Numbered from the stretch's first letter, positions 1-9,553 are shown. The stretch: 64,000 nucleotides of DNA from Fortiea contorta PCC 7126 (GCF_000332295.1 NZ_KB235930.1:4863895-4927894), one strand, 5' to 3'. The notes: generated by a model not told the origin, from the letters alone. Program-made: numbers and translations.

Positions 1-1534
1 GTTACGCCGATTTCCGCGAACAATTATTGAGTCATGCTGAATGCGAACCTTTGATAGAAGAATACTGTCGCTTATTTGAATTTCCTGCTAACCCAGATGA
101 CTTTGTTAAACACCTACAAGATAAATTAGCACAGGTAGCTTTCGTTGTAGATAATATTTGTGCGGTTGATAAACAATTCACTATCAATAAAGACGGAGAA
201 CCTGTACTTAAAAGAATCCCATCCCTAGCCCAAACGAATGAAGTGGAAGAATTAGAATCAAAAATTCGGGCTTTGATGCCGGAGCGCAGTATCTTAGAAA
301 TCCTTTGTAATGTTGAACATTGGTTGAACTGGACAAGGCATTTTGGTCTATTTTCAGGAAGCGAACCAAAAATATCTGATCCTGCTGAACGTTATATTTT
401 ACTACCTTTAGCTACGGCTGTAATCTTGGCCCTAATCAGATGGCTCGTCATTCCCAAGGTGCAGTGACAAGTCACATGATTTCTTATACAAACCGTCGCC
501 ATATTAGTGCTGCCAAAATTGAAGCTGCAATTCGGGATATTATCAATACGTACAACCGTTTTAGTTTACCATCTTGTTGGGGTACAGGTAAAAAGGCTGC
601 TGCTGACGGAAGCAAGTTTGAGATATACGAGAATAATTTACACAGCGAGTATCACATCCGCTACGGCGGTTACGGTGGTATCGCCTATCACCATGTCTCT
701 GATAAATATATTGCTTTGTTTACCCACTTTATCACCTGTGGTGTGTGGGAGGCTGTCTATATTTTGGATGGGCTGTTGAAAAATCTATCAGATATTCAAC
801 CTGATACTTTGCACGCAGATACTCAAGGTCAATCTGGGCCTGTGTTTGCTATTTCCTATCTTCTCGGTATCAAATTGATGCCGCGTATCCGTAACTGGAA
901 GGATTTAACTTTTGTTCGCCCCAGCGCAGATGTTACCTACAAGTATATCGAACCGTTGTTTAAGGGCGTGGTCAATTGGAATTTAATCAAGACTCATTGG
1001 TATGACATGATACGTGTAGTACTGTCAATTAAGGCAGGTAAGGTGATGCCTTCGACGCTTCTACGTAAGTTGGGTAGCTATAGTAAGAAAAATCGACTTT
1101 ATCAAGCTTTTCTTGAGTTGGGCAAGGTAGTGCGAACAATGTTTTTGCTCGACTATGTTTCTAATGTGGCTCTTCGGCATGAGATTACAGCGATAACGAA
1201 TATTGTGGAGATGTACAATGCTTTTCTTGACTGGGTGTTCTTCGGTAAGCTGGGAGCGATTACTGAAAATGATCCTATTGAGCAGGAAAAGCGGCTGAAA
1301 TATCTTGATTTGGTAGCAAGCGCAGTTATTTTGCAGAATACGGTTGATATGTCGTTGGCTATCCAAACGTTGATGTCACAGGGAGAATTGATTCCCATGC
1401 GACACCTTGCAGCAATGAGTCCATACATAACAAGACATATCAAAAGATACGGTGACTATGTGGTGAATTTACACAATATCCCCCAACCATTGGAGGCTGC
1501 TATTAATCTTCCACCAGAAATCTTTGAAACGTAG
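1..1534 (+). pseudogene. tnpA: Tn3-family transposase (TnpA), 3' part, frameshifted
   Basis: C-terminal catalytic part of a Tn3-type DDE transposase, cut by the left window edge; the reading frame is open from base 3. The second part carries the DDE signature: AAADGSKF, then HADTQGQSGPVF followed by LMPRIRNWKDL, then a Glu in NDPIEQEKRLKYLDL. The frame changes near 402-412: upstream protein is read in one frame to about 405, and the conserved YGCNLGPNQMAR stretch resumes in another, so one base is missing or two are extra. Either a decayed element or a sequencing error. No terminal inverted repeat or resolvase was recognised. It lies just outside the 3' end of the RuBisCO activase gene. Confidence 0.85.
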
Positions 1535-1594
1535 ATATAGCAACGGTTTCCAGACCATCTTGCAGGTTTTTACACGTATCTCGGCTCAATACCG

Positions 1595-1620
1595 AATAGG
1601 GAACAGGGAACAGGGAACAG
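1595..1620. repeat. Heptanucleotide repeat (GGGAACA type)
   Basis: Tandem GGGAACA units lie between the transposase remnant and rca. They belong to the short tandem heptamer type common between genes of heterocystous cyanobacteria. An open frame across this stretch is repeat-derived, not a gene. Confidence 0.7.
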
Positions 1621-1808
1621 ATTGTTTCAGAAGGGTTTTAGACCCCTCTAAAACAGGACAGATCTTGCAAAAGTCGAATTTTTTGCGTTCTTCTTGGCGT
1701 CTTCGCGTCTACTCTGCGAGAACGACTACGTTGAATGCGCGAGATAAAAAGATTATAGTTTCCCTTTTAAATAATCTAAAATTGGCACAGTCAAGCAATT
1801 TTACCTGA

Positions 1809-3056
1809 TTAACTTTTGCCATTAGGACGCTGAATAATTGTCTCTATTACCCGGCGTTTGGCTTTAGGATCAATTCCCACCAAGCGCAAATATTCACCGC
1901 TATATTCTGCTAAACAAGATTCTAAAGCTGAGATAGCGTCTGAGTGTGCATCGATGTGAGTATCAAGGCAACTTTGCCAAGAACCTGTACGGAAGCGGCG
2001 TTCATCTACATGTTCAATATTAATTTTATATCCTTGAGCTAAAATTTGTCTGATTTGTTCTTGTGTTTCTAGGCTTAAATGTGGACTTGCGTTTTGTGTT
2101 GGCTGAAATCCATTAGTTGAGGGTTGATTAATTGGTGTCGCGGGTGTGGGGATTACAGCTTGAGAAGTTCTACCGCGATTAAGTCGATTATATTCATCAA
2201 CTAACTGAGGATTTTCTACTCGTTTTTGTTCACCCACCATGATGTTACCAGCCTCGATTAAATGAGATAAACTAAAGTCTGGTTTTTTAAATTCTGGTGG
2301 ACCTTCCACACTATTAACTACACGCAAAGATACTCTTTCAAATCCTATTTGATGGATGAAGTTACGGATTTGTTCGTCATAAATTCGGGAACGTAAAGCG
2401 CTAAAAAAGTCAATAGATTGATGAGGGAAAGTATCAACTAATTGTGTAATTTCTCTACCCGAAAGTCCATCCGGTGCAAATATCCCCCCGACAATTCCTA
2501 TCTTGTCATCACGGTCGGGCTCCCAGTAAAATTTATCCATCCGACCATCTCGAATTAATGGTGCGTATAGGGTGGAAAAATCATTGCCTGTGACGATAAT
2601 TGGTACACGATGCAGAGGTGTAGAATCATAACTTCCAGGTAACTGCACATCTGTGGGATTATCGGCAATATTCATCAGTGTGGCATTCACCAACTGGGTA
2701 TTAACTGTATATTGTGTACCTTCGTCGAAGCGCCCCGCGCCCGCGTCTAAATCGTTAATCATGAGTACGCACATTTTACCACGCACTTTGATTAATTCTG
2801 CGGTTTCCCGATAGCGCAGGCGAATCAAACGCGCTGGGTCTCCTGCGTCTGGACTTTCTAGTTCTCCTCCAGAGATGAGAGTTACTTCGATACCCATTCT
2901 TTCAAAGACTAACTCGCATTGAAAAGTTTTCCCCTCGCCTTTGCGTCCGTGAATTCCTAAAATCAGCGGGACTCTGACACCGGGGAGGTCGAGAAAGTTT
3001 TTGGTGATATGGACACCAAGTTTATCGAGAAAGCGAGGGGCGATGTAATAAGTCAT
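1809..3056 (-). CDS. rca: Ribulose bisphosphate carboxylase/oxygenase activase with SSU-like C-terminal domain
   Basis: AAA+ ATPase of 415 residues acting on RuBisCO in the carboxysome/cytosol. Walker A is GIHGRKGEGKT (residues 34-44) and Walker B is VLMINDLD (97-104). Residues from about 327 to 412 form a RuBisCO small-subunit-like domain: YSGEYLRLVGID here parallels [12 protein letters not shown] in the RbcS encoded at 16.0-16.3 kb. This fusion is the known cyanobacterial form; the tail is thought to dock on RbcL and help condense RuBisCO. A Pro/Gln/Thr/Asn-rich linker (about 295-326) joins the parts. The gene stands alone, about 13 kb from rbcLXS, and its 3' end faces the transposase remnant. 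Confidence 0.95.
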   Translation of the reverse strand: MTYYIAPRFLDKLGVHITKNFLDLPGVRVPLILGIHGRKGEGKTFQCELVFERMGIEVTLISGGELESPDAGDPARLIRLRYRETAELIKVRGKMCVLMINDLDAGAGRFDEGTQYTVNTQLVNATLMNIADNPTDVQLPGSYDSTPLHRVPIIVTGNDFSTLYAPLIRDGRMDKFYWEPDRDDKIGIVGGIFAPDGLSGREITQLVDTFPHQSIDFFSALRSRIYDEQIRNFIHQIGFERVSLRVVNSVEGPPEFKKPDFSLSHLIEAGNIMVGEQKRVENPQLVDEYNRLNRGRTSQAVIPTPATPINQPSTNGFQPTQNASPHLSLETQEQIRQILAQGYKINIEHVDERRFRTGSWQSCLDTHIDAHSDAISALESCLAEYSGEYLRLVGIDPKAKRRVIETIIQRPNGKS

Positions 3057-3158
3057 GAGTCTGTGTGTGAGTAGCTAGCACTAATGTTAAGTTTTTTTGG
3101 GCATAGCGATCGCTTTTTCCTGATTTCTTATTGCCAATATTATCTGTATGCTTAATAC

Positions 3159-3177
3159 ATCTAATTCTCATTTAGAT
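3159..3177. promoter_or_regulatory. Candidate Fur-like operator upstream of the AraC gene
   Basis: Perfect inverted arms ATCTAA (3159-3164) and TTAGAT (3172-3177) flank TTCTCAT, 10 bases before the regulator's ATG. The bottom strand contains AATGAGAAT, which matches the centre of classic Fur boxes. Iron control of PchR-like AraC genes is common, so a Fur site fits, but an AraC autoregulatory site is equally possible. Confidence 0.4.
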
Positions 3178-3187
3178 AATACAGGCA

Positions 3188-4180
3188 ATGACAATCATAA
3201 TTTCGCAACAAGCTTACTGGGAAACCTGGGATGAAAATCTGCATCATGCCTATAAAATCGATCCCGGCGATGATTTGGATACAGTTTATCGGTGTCCTCA
3301 ACAATTTGGTGGAGGTGATTTGCGGGTGATTGAATTAAGGAAAGGATTGCAGTTAGTCATTAGTAACTACCATTTTAGCGATCGCCTAATTTTACAATCC
3401 TTAGAACGTGAACATCCTTTGGAGTATAATTTTTACCTGTCTGGGGGTCATACAGATAAATACTCTACTATTGGTGCTGGACAGTATAGTTTGTGTGGTA
3501 GCGGCATTGCACCGAAAGAACATTGTGAATGGTCAGCCGCACAGCCGATAATTGAGATTAATGTGCATATGCAACCAGAGATATTTCGCTCTTTTGTCGG
3601 CGATCAATCTGAACAACTTGCACCAGAATTGCAGCATTTAGTCAAAAGCGATCGCCACTATCACAAGAATTCTGGAACTACAACCCCTGCAATGCAAGTC
3701 ATTCTGCAGCAAATTTTACAATGTCCTTACTACGGTATCACCAAACGCATGTACCTGGAAGCCAAGGTCTTAGAATTGATGGCGTTACTGGTAGAAAAAG
3801 ATGTGGAAGCACGAACAGGTGAAATCCAAACTTATCAACTTAAGTCAGATGATCTAGAACGCCTACACCACGCCAAAGAAATTTTATTGCGAAATTTTGA
3901 CAATCCGCCTTCATTAGTAGATTTATCACGACAAGTAGGTTTGAATGAATGCACCTTCAAGCAAGCTTTCCGTCAAGTCTTTGGGACAACAGCTTTTCAC
4001 TATTTACATCACTATCGCCTAGAAAAAGCACATCAACTATTGCAAACAGGAGAGATGAATGTCACAGAAGTGGCGCGGATAGTAGGTTTTGCTAGTCGCA
4101 GTTATTTTGCATCTGCGTTTAGAAAAAAATTTGGTATTAACCCCAAACAATACCTAATCAACCGGAAAAATTCCCTCTAA
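3188..4180 (+). CDS. AraC-family transcriptional regulator (PchR-like)
   Basis: 330-residue cytoplasmic regulator. The N-terminal two thirds is a sensing region without clear motifs. The C-terminal ~100 residues (about 223-325) form a double helix-turn-helix AraC domain, seen in LVDLSRQVGLNECTFKQAFR and VTEVARIVGFASRSYFASAF followed by FGINPKQYL. It is followed on the same strand, after 120 bases, by a TonB-dependent siderophore receptor. This is the usual arrangement of PchR-type activators, which bind ferric siderophore and switch on the cognate receptor. The palindrome just before the start suggests iron repression. The exact siderophore cannot be told. Confidence 0.88.
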   Translation: MTIIISQQAYWETWDENLHHAYKIDPGDDLDTVYRCPQQFGGGDLRVIELRKGLQLVISNYHFSDRLILQSLEREHPLEYNFYLSGGHTDKYSTIGAGQYSLCGSGIAPKEHCEWSAAQPIIEINVHMQPEIFRSFVGDQSEQLAPELQHLVKSDRHYHKNSGTTTPAMQVILQQILQCPYYGITKRMYLEAKVLELMALLVEKDVEARTGEIQTYQLKSDDLERLHHAKEILLRNFDNPPSLVDLSRQVGLNECTFKQAFRQVFGTTAFHYLHHYRLEKAHQLLQTGEMNVTEVARIVGFASRSYFASAFRKKFGINPKQYLINRKNSL

Positions 4181-4248
4181 CGTTCAAAAAATTCCTTCCA
4201 GCGACCATAAATAACTCCTACACCCCAAAGCATTCCTGTAAGCTTCTT

Positions 4249-4267
4249 GATAATTATTACTTATTGA
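4249..4267 (+). promoter_or_regulatory. Possible iron-box-like AT-rich hexamers before the TonB receptor
   Basis: GATAAT, TATTAC and TTATTG follow one another about 35-50 bases before the receptor start, loosely matching the repeated NATNAT hexamers of Fur sites. The match is partial (about half of a 19-base consensus), so it is only a candidate. Confidence 0.22.
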
Positions 4268-4300
4268 CAGGTTCAGTGAGTCGGTGTTTGAGGAGTGATG

Positions 4301-6877
4301 ATGAAAAGTTGGTGTTTATCGAGCGGTTTTCAGTTTTGGCTAGTACTGAGTTTATCAGGGTGTTTAAGTGCTGTAGTTAACATATCTGCATCAGCACAGG
4401 AGCAATCAAGCAACAGTATCGATTCTCTCGTTACCAATATTCAACCTTTACTGGCGCAGTCGCCTACATCCAAAATAGTCCCAATTACAGGCGTTAAAAC
4501 CAATCCTACAAATAAAGGGGTGGAGGTAATTTTAGAGACAACCCAAGGAGAACAACTGCAAGTCAGCGATCGCAGTACAGGGATTAACTTCATCATAGAT
4601 GTATCAGGTGGGCAGTTAAAACTACCGTCGGGGGAAGCTTTCACATTTCGTTCCGAGAAACCCCTAGAAGGAATTACGGAAATTACCGTCACAAATATTG
4701 ATGCTAATACCGTCCGAGTAACGGTGGTAGGTGAGAAAGCTTTACCCAAAGTTGAGTTATTTGATGATGATACTGGGCTAGTTTTTAGTGTAGCTTCTGC
4801 GACAACGGCGATGCAGCCACAAACATCGCCAGATAAAGAAACACCCACAGCGCCACAGGATGACGCCATTGAGTTAGTAGTAACTGGAGAACAAGGTGGA
4901 TATCGGGTGAGGGATACATCAACCGCAACTAAGACAGATACTCCTCTACGTGATATTCCTGGTTCAATTCAAATTATTCCCCGCCAAATAATTGAAGACC
5001 GCGCCGTTACCCAAGCCGGTCAAGCACTACAAAATGTGAGCGGGATTAACGCTTCTACCTATCAAGGCGTTTCTGAACAAGTTAATATTCGCGGTTTTAC
5101 TACTTTTTCTGCTTTCTTTAAAAATGGGAGTACATACCCCTTTTTATACGACCTGATTACAACAGATAACTTAGAGCGAATTGAGGTATTAAAAGGGCCT
5201 GCGGGTGTTTTATTTGGACAGGGAGCACCTGGAGGAATCGTCAACCTAGTCAGCAAACAGCCACTTAGTGAACCTTACTACAACCTGTCATTTTCTGCGG
5301 GGAGTTTTGGTTTGTATCGACCTTCCTTCGACATTTCCGGCCCATTGAACGCAGAGAAAACCCTTTTATATCGTTTTGTTGGTTCCTATGAGCAAACCCT
5401 GAGTTTCCGCGATGAGGTCAACCGTGAGAGTTATTTCTTTGCACCAACTGTACAGTGGAACATTTCACCCGCGACCAAATTAACACTGGAATTCGAGTTT
5501 ATTGATGCTGATACTTCGGCTGATCCGGGTATTCCCTCCATTGGTCGGGGGATTGCACAGATTCCCATCTCTCGCTATTTTAGTGAAACCGATGGAGTAA
5601 GCAGACCTTTTGGTAAAAATAGTGTACGCAAATATAACTTGACTACCACATTAGATCATCGCTTCAGCCAGGATTGGTCAGTTCGCAATACCTTCTTTGC
5701 TAAGTGGTTCGATTTGGGTCGTCTCTATCCTATATTTACAAATTTGGATGAAACAACAGGAGAGTTGTCGCGTCGTATTTATGCTGCGGAGGGTCTTTAT
5801 CGTAGTTATTTCAATAACTTAGATATCTTGGGTAATTTCAAGACTGGTTCGATAGAACATAAATTGTTAGCTGGATTTGAGTATGGTAAAGAAATTAATA
5901 CAGATTTAAAGTTTGCAATTGGTGACAGTGGTTCATATCCATCAATTAATATCTTTAATCCCGTTCGTTCCTCTGCTAGATATTCTCTAGACACGCTGAC
6001 TATTACTAATAATCGTGATGAAAACTATACGACTTATGGTTTTTATCTCCAAGACCAGATTGCGTTTGCTGATAATTTAAAGTTGTTGATAGGCGGACGT
6101 TTTGATAGTTATCAAGAAAATCAATTTGATCGATTGAGTTCCACACCTACCAAAGCCAATTTCTCTGCTTTCAGTCCCCGCGTCGGAATTGTCTACCAAC
6201 CCTCGCCAGCTGTATCATTGTATGTCTCCTTTGCACAAGGGTTTGAGCCGAGTTTCGCCACCTTAGCAAGTGGGGAGATTCCACCACCACAACGGTCAAC
6301 ACAATATGAAGTGGGAACCAAATTAGATTTTGGTAAATTTGGTGCTACCTTGGCTTTATACGACATTACCAAGACTAATATCCCCACAGCCGACCCGAGT
6401 AACTCAGCTTTCTCTGTTTTGACTGGGGAAGTGAAAAGCCGAGGGATAGAGTTAGATATATCCGGTGAAATTTTACCAGGATGGAATGTAATTGCAGCCT
6501 ATGCCTACAATGATGCCTTTGTCAGTAGCGATAATTTCACCCCTGTGGGAAATCGGTTTGTTAATGCACCCCGCCATTCTGCTAGTTTATGGACAACCTA
6601 TCAGTTGCAGACAGGGGATTTGAAAGGCTTGGGTTTGGGTTTGGGGGTTTATTATGTAGGCGATCGCGCAGGCGACCTGGATAACTCTTATGATATTCCT
6701 AGTTACGTTCGCTTCGACAGTTCCATTTTCTACCGACAAGATAACTGGCGAATGCAACTCAACTTCCGTAATTTGTTCAACACAGAATATTATCTTGGCT
6801 CACCCAATCAAGACCGTCTGGGTGTAATTCCGGGTGAACCTTTTAGCGTTGTGGGAACCGTTTCAGTACAATTTTGA
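4301..6877 (+). CDS. TonB-dependent siderophore receptor with N-terminal AMIN domain
   Basis: Outer-membrane receptor for ferric siderophores, about 858 residues. Order: signal peptide (about 1-33, ending SASAQ), AMIN domain (about 60-165), plug domain with the DIPGSIQIIPRQIIEDR and RIEVLKGPAGVLFGQGAPGG motifs (about 215-325), and a 22-strand-type barrel ending in Phe (GTVSVQF). The AMIN domain binds cell-wall polymers in other proteins; its fusion to siderophore receptors is typical of cyanobacteria. A GAGGAG ribosome site five bases before the ATG at 4301 favours that start; GTG 4295 and ATG 4298 are alternatives. The upstream AraC gene probably controls it. Substrate is probably a hydroxamate or catechol siderophore, but this is not decidable here. 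Confidence 0.93.
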   Translation: MKSWCLSSGFQFWLVLSLSGCLSAVVNISASAQEQSSNSIDSLVTNIQPLLAQSPTSKIVPITGVKTNPTNKGVEVILETTQGEQLQVSDRSTGINFIIDVSGGQLKLPSGEAFTFRSEKPLEGITEITVTNIDANTVRVTVVGEKALPKVELFDDDTGLVFSVASATTAMQPQTSPDKETPTAPQDDAIELVVTGEQGGYRVRDTSTATKTDTPLRDIPGSIQIIPRQIIEDRAVTQAGQALQNVSGINASTYQGVSEQVNIRGFTTFSAFFKNGSTYPFLYDLITTDNLERIEVLKGPAGVLFGQGAPGGIVNLVSKQPLSEPYYNLSFSAGSFGLYRPSFDISGPLNAEKTLLYRFVGSYEQTLSFRDEVNRESYFFAPTVQWNISPATKLTLEFEFIDADTSADPGIPSIGRGIAQIPISRYFSETDGVSRPFGKNSVRKYNLTTTLDHRFSQDWSVRNTFFAKWFDLGRLYPIFTNLDETTGELSRRIYAAEGLYRSYFNNLDILGNFKTGSIEHKLLAGFEYGKEINTDLKFAIGDSGSYPSINIFNPVRSSARYSLDTLTITNNRDENYTTYGFYLQDQIAFADNLKLLIGGRFDSYQENQFDRLSSTPTKANFSAFSPRVGIVYQPSPAVSLYVSFAQGFEPSFATLASGEIPPPQRSTQYEVGTKLDFGKFGATLALYDITKTNIPTADPSNSAFSVLTGEVKSRGIELDISGEILPGWNVIAAYAYNDAFVSSDNFTPVGNRFVNAPRHSASLWTTYQLQTGDLKGLGLGLGVYYVGDRAGDLDNSYDIPSYVRFDSSIFYRQDNWRMQLNFRNLFNTEYYLGSPNQDRLGVIPGEPFSVVGTVSVQF

Positions 6878-6907
6878 TTCAGCATTAAGTCGTTTGTAAA
6901 CAACAAA

Positions 6908-6936
6908 ATCCCTGATTTGTTTAATAAGTCGGGGAT
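6908..6936. terminator. Hairpin between the convergent TonB receptor and Uma2 genes
   Basis: Arms ATCCCTGATTT (6908-6918) and AAGTCGGGGAT (6926-6936) pair over 11 positions with two G-T pairs around a 7-base loop. On the minus strand the stem is followed by TTTTGTTGTTT, so it should end the Uma2 transcript; it may also act on the plus strand. Confidence 0.5.
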
Positions 6937-6987
6937 CTGCCATTTATTAATCTTAATAATAATTGTTGTCACCATTTTCAAAATTTA

Positions 6988-7692
6988 TCACTGAAGCTTA
7001 CTTGCTAATTGCTGCACAAAATCTGCATGTTCTTGACTATTTAATCCTTGTTGCAGTACAGCTAAAACTTGTGTCATTTCTCCTGTGCAGAAAGCTAGCA
7101 CATCTAACCATAACCCAGGAAACACTTGACTTTTAATTACTCCATCTGCACCCGGTTCTAATGACACATATTCATCATTTTGTAAACTGAACCAATCAAG
7201 TTTATTTTCTAAACTTTGCCAAACAATATATTCTTTTACACCATTACGACGGTAGGCTTTTTTCTTATCATATAAATCATTTGCGGCACTACTAGCTGCA
7301 ACTTCTGCAACTAATTCTGGTGCGCCTTCAATATAATCATCTTCACTAATGCGTGCTTGTCCACCCAAAGTTTCATCTATTAATAACACCACATCAGGTT
7401 GTGGTTCATTGTCTAAGTCTAGACGGACTGTGGCGTTATCACCAATTCTGACACCGGGAGTCATGATAGTATAAGTGCCGAAAACAACTATCAATAAGCT
7501 GTGAGGTTCTGCATGACGTTGAAAACGCAAGGGAGACGCCATGTACACTATTCCTTCTACTAGTTCTGCTTTTCTAGTATCCGGCATTGCGGTATACCGA
7601 CGCTCAAATTCTTGGCGAGTGAGTCTATCTCCACTTTCTAAGGGAGGGATAGCTGCATTTTTGTTTAGGCTATGCTTTGTTGTTGCTGTCAT
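6988..7692 (-). CDS. Uma2 family (DUF820) putative endonuclease-fold protein
   Basis: 234 residues of the Uma2/DUF820 family, a PD-(D/E)XK nuclease-like fold greatly expanded in cyanobacteria. Diagnostic stretches are PQPDVVLLIDE, PELVAEVAASS, the downstream D-x-KKKAYRRNGVKEYIVW block, and a C-terminal FPGLWLDV. The Asp, Glu and Lys of these blocks would form the active site. Biological role is unknown for the family. It is the last gene on the minus strand before the TonB receptor; no operon with the GDSL gene is evident because 117 bases separate them. Confidence 0.85.
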   Translation of the reverse strand: MTATTKHSLNKNAAIPPLESGDRLTRQEFERRYTAMPDTRKAELVEGIVYMASPLRFQRHAEPHSLLIVVFGTYTIMTPGVRIGDNATVRLDLDNEPQPDVVLLIDETLGGQARISEDDYIEGAPELVAEVAASSAANDLYDKKKAYRRNGVKEYIVWQSLENKLDWFSLQNDEYVSLEPGADGVIKSQVFPGLWLDVLAFCTGEMTQVLAVLQQGLNSQEHADFVQQLASKLQ

Positions 7693-7809
7693 GAGCAGAA
7701 TGTGCAGGAATGTCTTTGTGTTTAGTATAGCTAAGATGCTTGAGTTAAAGAAAGAATTTGTTGCATATCTACCACCTTTGTGTATAAAAAATCAAGTTTT
7801 ACCAACATC

Positions 7810-8433
7810 TTAGCGAGAAAACCAATTTAACCAAGCATTCCAATTTTCTACTATTTTGGCAAACTCGGCATAACCGCCGGCTTGCGGGTGTACACCGTCA
7901 TTGGCTTGAGTTTCTTCTATCCATATATTTGATTTTTCTAGTAGAGGAAACACGTCTAAATAAGGTATATTTAATTCTCTACAAACTAAAGCTAACTGTT
8001 GAGATAAATCAATAATTCTCTGTTTTATATCAGGGTCTTCTTGTTCTGCGTATGGTGCTGGGCCAATTAGTAAAACAGGATATAGCTGTTGAGCTACACT
8101 TAAAATATTGTAGGTATTTTCGACTGATTTTTTCAGTTCAACACGAGGTTGACCGTTTTCGTTTGTGGTGTCGTTTAATCCAAAAGAAAAGACAACTCTA
8201 CCGTCATATTCTTGCGGTAAGCGCAGCGATACTTCCTGTAACCAACGGTTTGCTATATCTGTACTTGTATTTCGTCTAATGCCGAGATTATAGTAAGTAA
8301 TGTCATAACCTTTTTTATTAGCATTAGCGCAGATTCTCCCTGTCCAACCCAAGCATTCCGGGTCTCCTGTTCCGTTGACAAAAGAGTCACCAACAAAACA
8401 AATTCTGATTTCTGGTCGATGGTTGAATTCCAT
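7810..8433 (-). CDS. SGNH/GDSL-family hydrolase
   Basis: 207 residues with the SGNH hydrolase blocks: FVGDSF with the nucleophile Ser17 (block I), FSFGLND (block III Asn), and NDGVHPQAGG with the Asp-x-x-His pair (block V). No signal peptide, so probably a cytoplasmic esterase or acyl hydrolase. It lies 88 bases after mysD on the same strand and could be cotranscribed with the mycosporine operon, although GDSL enzymes are not part of the known pathway. The substrate is not predictable. Confidence 0.88.
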   Translation of the reverse strand: MEFNHRPEIRICFVGDSFVNGTGDPECLGWTGRICANANKKGYDITYYNLGIRRNTSTDIANRWLQEVSLRLPQEYDGRVVFSFGLNDTTNENGQPRVELKKSVENTYNILSVAQQLYPVLLIGPAPYAEQEDPDIKQRIIDLSQQLALVCRELNIPYLDVFPLLEKSNIWIEETQANDGVHPQAGGYAEFAKIVENWNAWLNWFSR

Positions 8434-8521
8434 TTTGAAGTTTTTTAAAAACTAGGGAGATGTTATTTTAGATATCTTGCTTTAAGCAAGTGTTCAAACA
8501 TTACGCTATCTAAGAGATGAA

Positions 8522-9553
8522 TTATTTTTTACTACCTAAAGTTTCCTGAATAGCCGTCATTAGTAACTCATTGAGGGTAATTCCTACTGCTTTCGCCATA
8601 GAAGAAATCACACTTTTAGGTGCAAAAGAACAATATAATCCGGCTTCTAAAAACCAAGGTTGTCCGTGCGGGTCGATGCGGAAGTCAAATAAACTGTAGT
8701 GGCGACAACCTAAAGCTTTGTGACATTTTTTAGCTATTTCTTGAACTCTTTGGGTGAGGGGGTCGCTAGGGTCTACAATCCAAGATTTTATATTATCTTT
8801 AGCGCTAAAACTCAAATTACCTTCGGCTGTTTGTTGGAGTTTATCAGCATGGGTACGAATGGGTTTGGAGTGGGAGTTTACTAGATATTCTTCCAGAGGT
8901 AAACCAATTAATTCCCCTTCCTTAACAAGGATACCGCATCTGACTTCTCTACCAAGCTCAACGAATTCCTCTACTATAACTTCATCTGTGTATGCAAATG
9001 CTTTTTTCAATGCAGCGTCATATTCACTCACTTCTTTAACTAAAGTCACGCCCAAAGAGTTATCAGAACTTACAGGTTTGATAACAACTGGAGGTGTGAT
9101 TGTGGGAATATCTCCTGGACGCAGAAGTTCTCCATCTGGAACTTTCACACCAGCGGCCTTAACAATTGCTTTGGCTCTGGCTTTATGGGCCGTTAGTGCC
9201 ATAATATCAGGAGTGTTGCCTATATAAGGAATTTGGAGTAAGTCAAATAAGGCGCGGTAGTGAGTCATTCCCGGAATACAAAACATTTGTGGTATTACTA
9301 TGTCAATGTTTTGTTTTTTTAAAAACTCTATCGCCAAGAACAAAGGAACTGTTTCAGCAGCAGCAATATCCTCCTGACTTAGGGAATGAGGAAATCGCCA
9401 CAGACCATCGGGTGTGATGTATGCAATCTGGGAATCATAGCATGAATCTTCTGCGATCGCTGCTAAACAATCTTCAGCGTATAAACGTGATAAATCACAG
9501 TAGAAGTCGTTATACGCAGAGCCGACTAAATGAAGAATACGAAGTGGTGACAT
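8522..9553 (-). CDS. mysD: MysD: D-Ala-D-Ala ligase-like enzyme of mycosporine biosynthesis
   Basis: ATP-grasp ligase of the D-alanine:D-alanine ligase family. In mycosporine pathways such a protein attaches the second amino acid to mycosporine-glycine, giving shinorine, porphyra-334 or mycosporine-2-glycine. Visible ligase features are VVIKPVSSDNSLGVTLV, EVIVEEFVELGREVRCGIL and HYSLFDFRIDPHGQPWFLEAG. It is 42 bases after mysC in an operon, which separates it from the housekeeping ddl. A TTG at 9586 is possible, but the ATG at 9553 (MSPLRILHL) fits the family better. Which amino acid it prefers cannot be read from sequence. Confidence 0.9.
   Translation of the reverse strand: MSPLRILHLVGSAYNDFYCDLSRLYAEDCLAAIAEDSCYDSQIAYITPDGLWRFPHSLSQEDIAAAETVPLFLAIEFLKKQNIDIVIPQMFCIPGMTHYRALFDLLQIPYIGNTPDIMALTAHKARAKAIVKAAGVKVPDGELLRPGDIPTITPPVVIKPVSSDNSLGVTLVKEVSEYDAALKKAFAYTDEVIVEEFVELGREVRCGILVKEGELIGLPLEEYLVNSHSKPIRTHADKLQQTAEGNLSFSAKDNIKSWIVDPSDPLTQRVQEIAKKCHKALGCRHYSLFDFRIDPHGQPWFLEAGLYCSFAPKSVISSMAKAVGITLNELLMTAIQETLGSKK

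Noticed and set aside
402-412. Programmed frameshift in tnpA
   Set aside because: Tn3-type transposases are normally read in one frame and no slippery heptamer is seen.
1524-1808. 94-codon frame after the transposase
   Set aside because: It is built of GGGAACA heptamers and unrelated flanks with no protein-like pattern.
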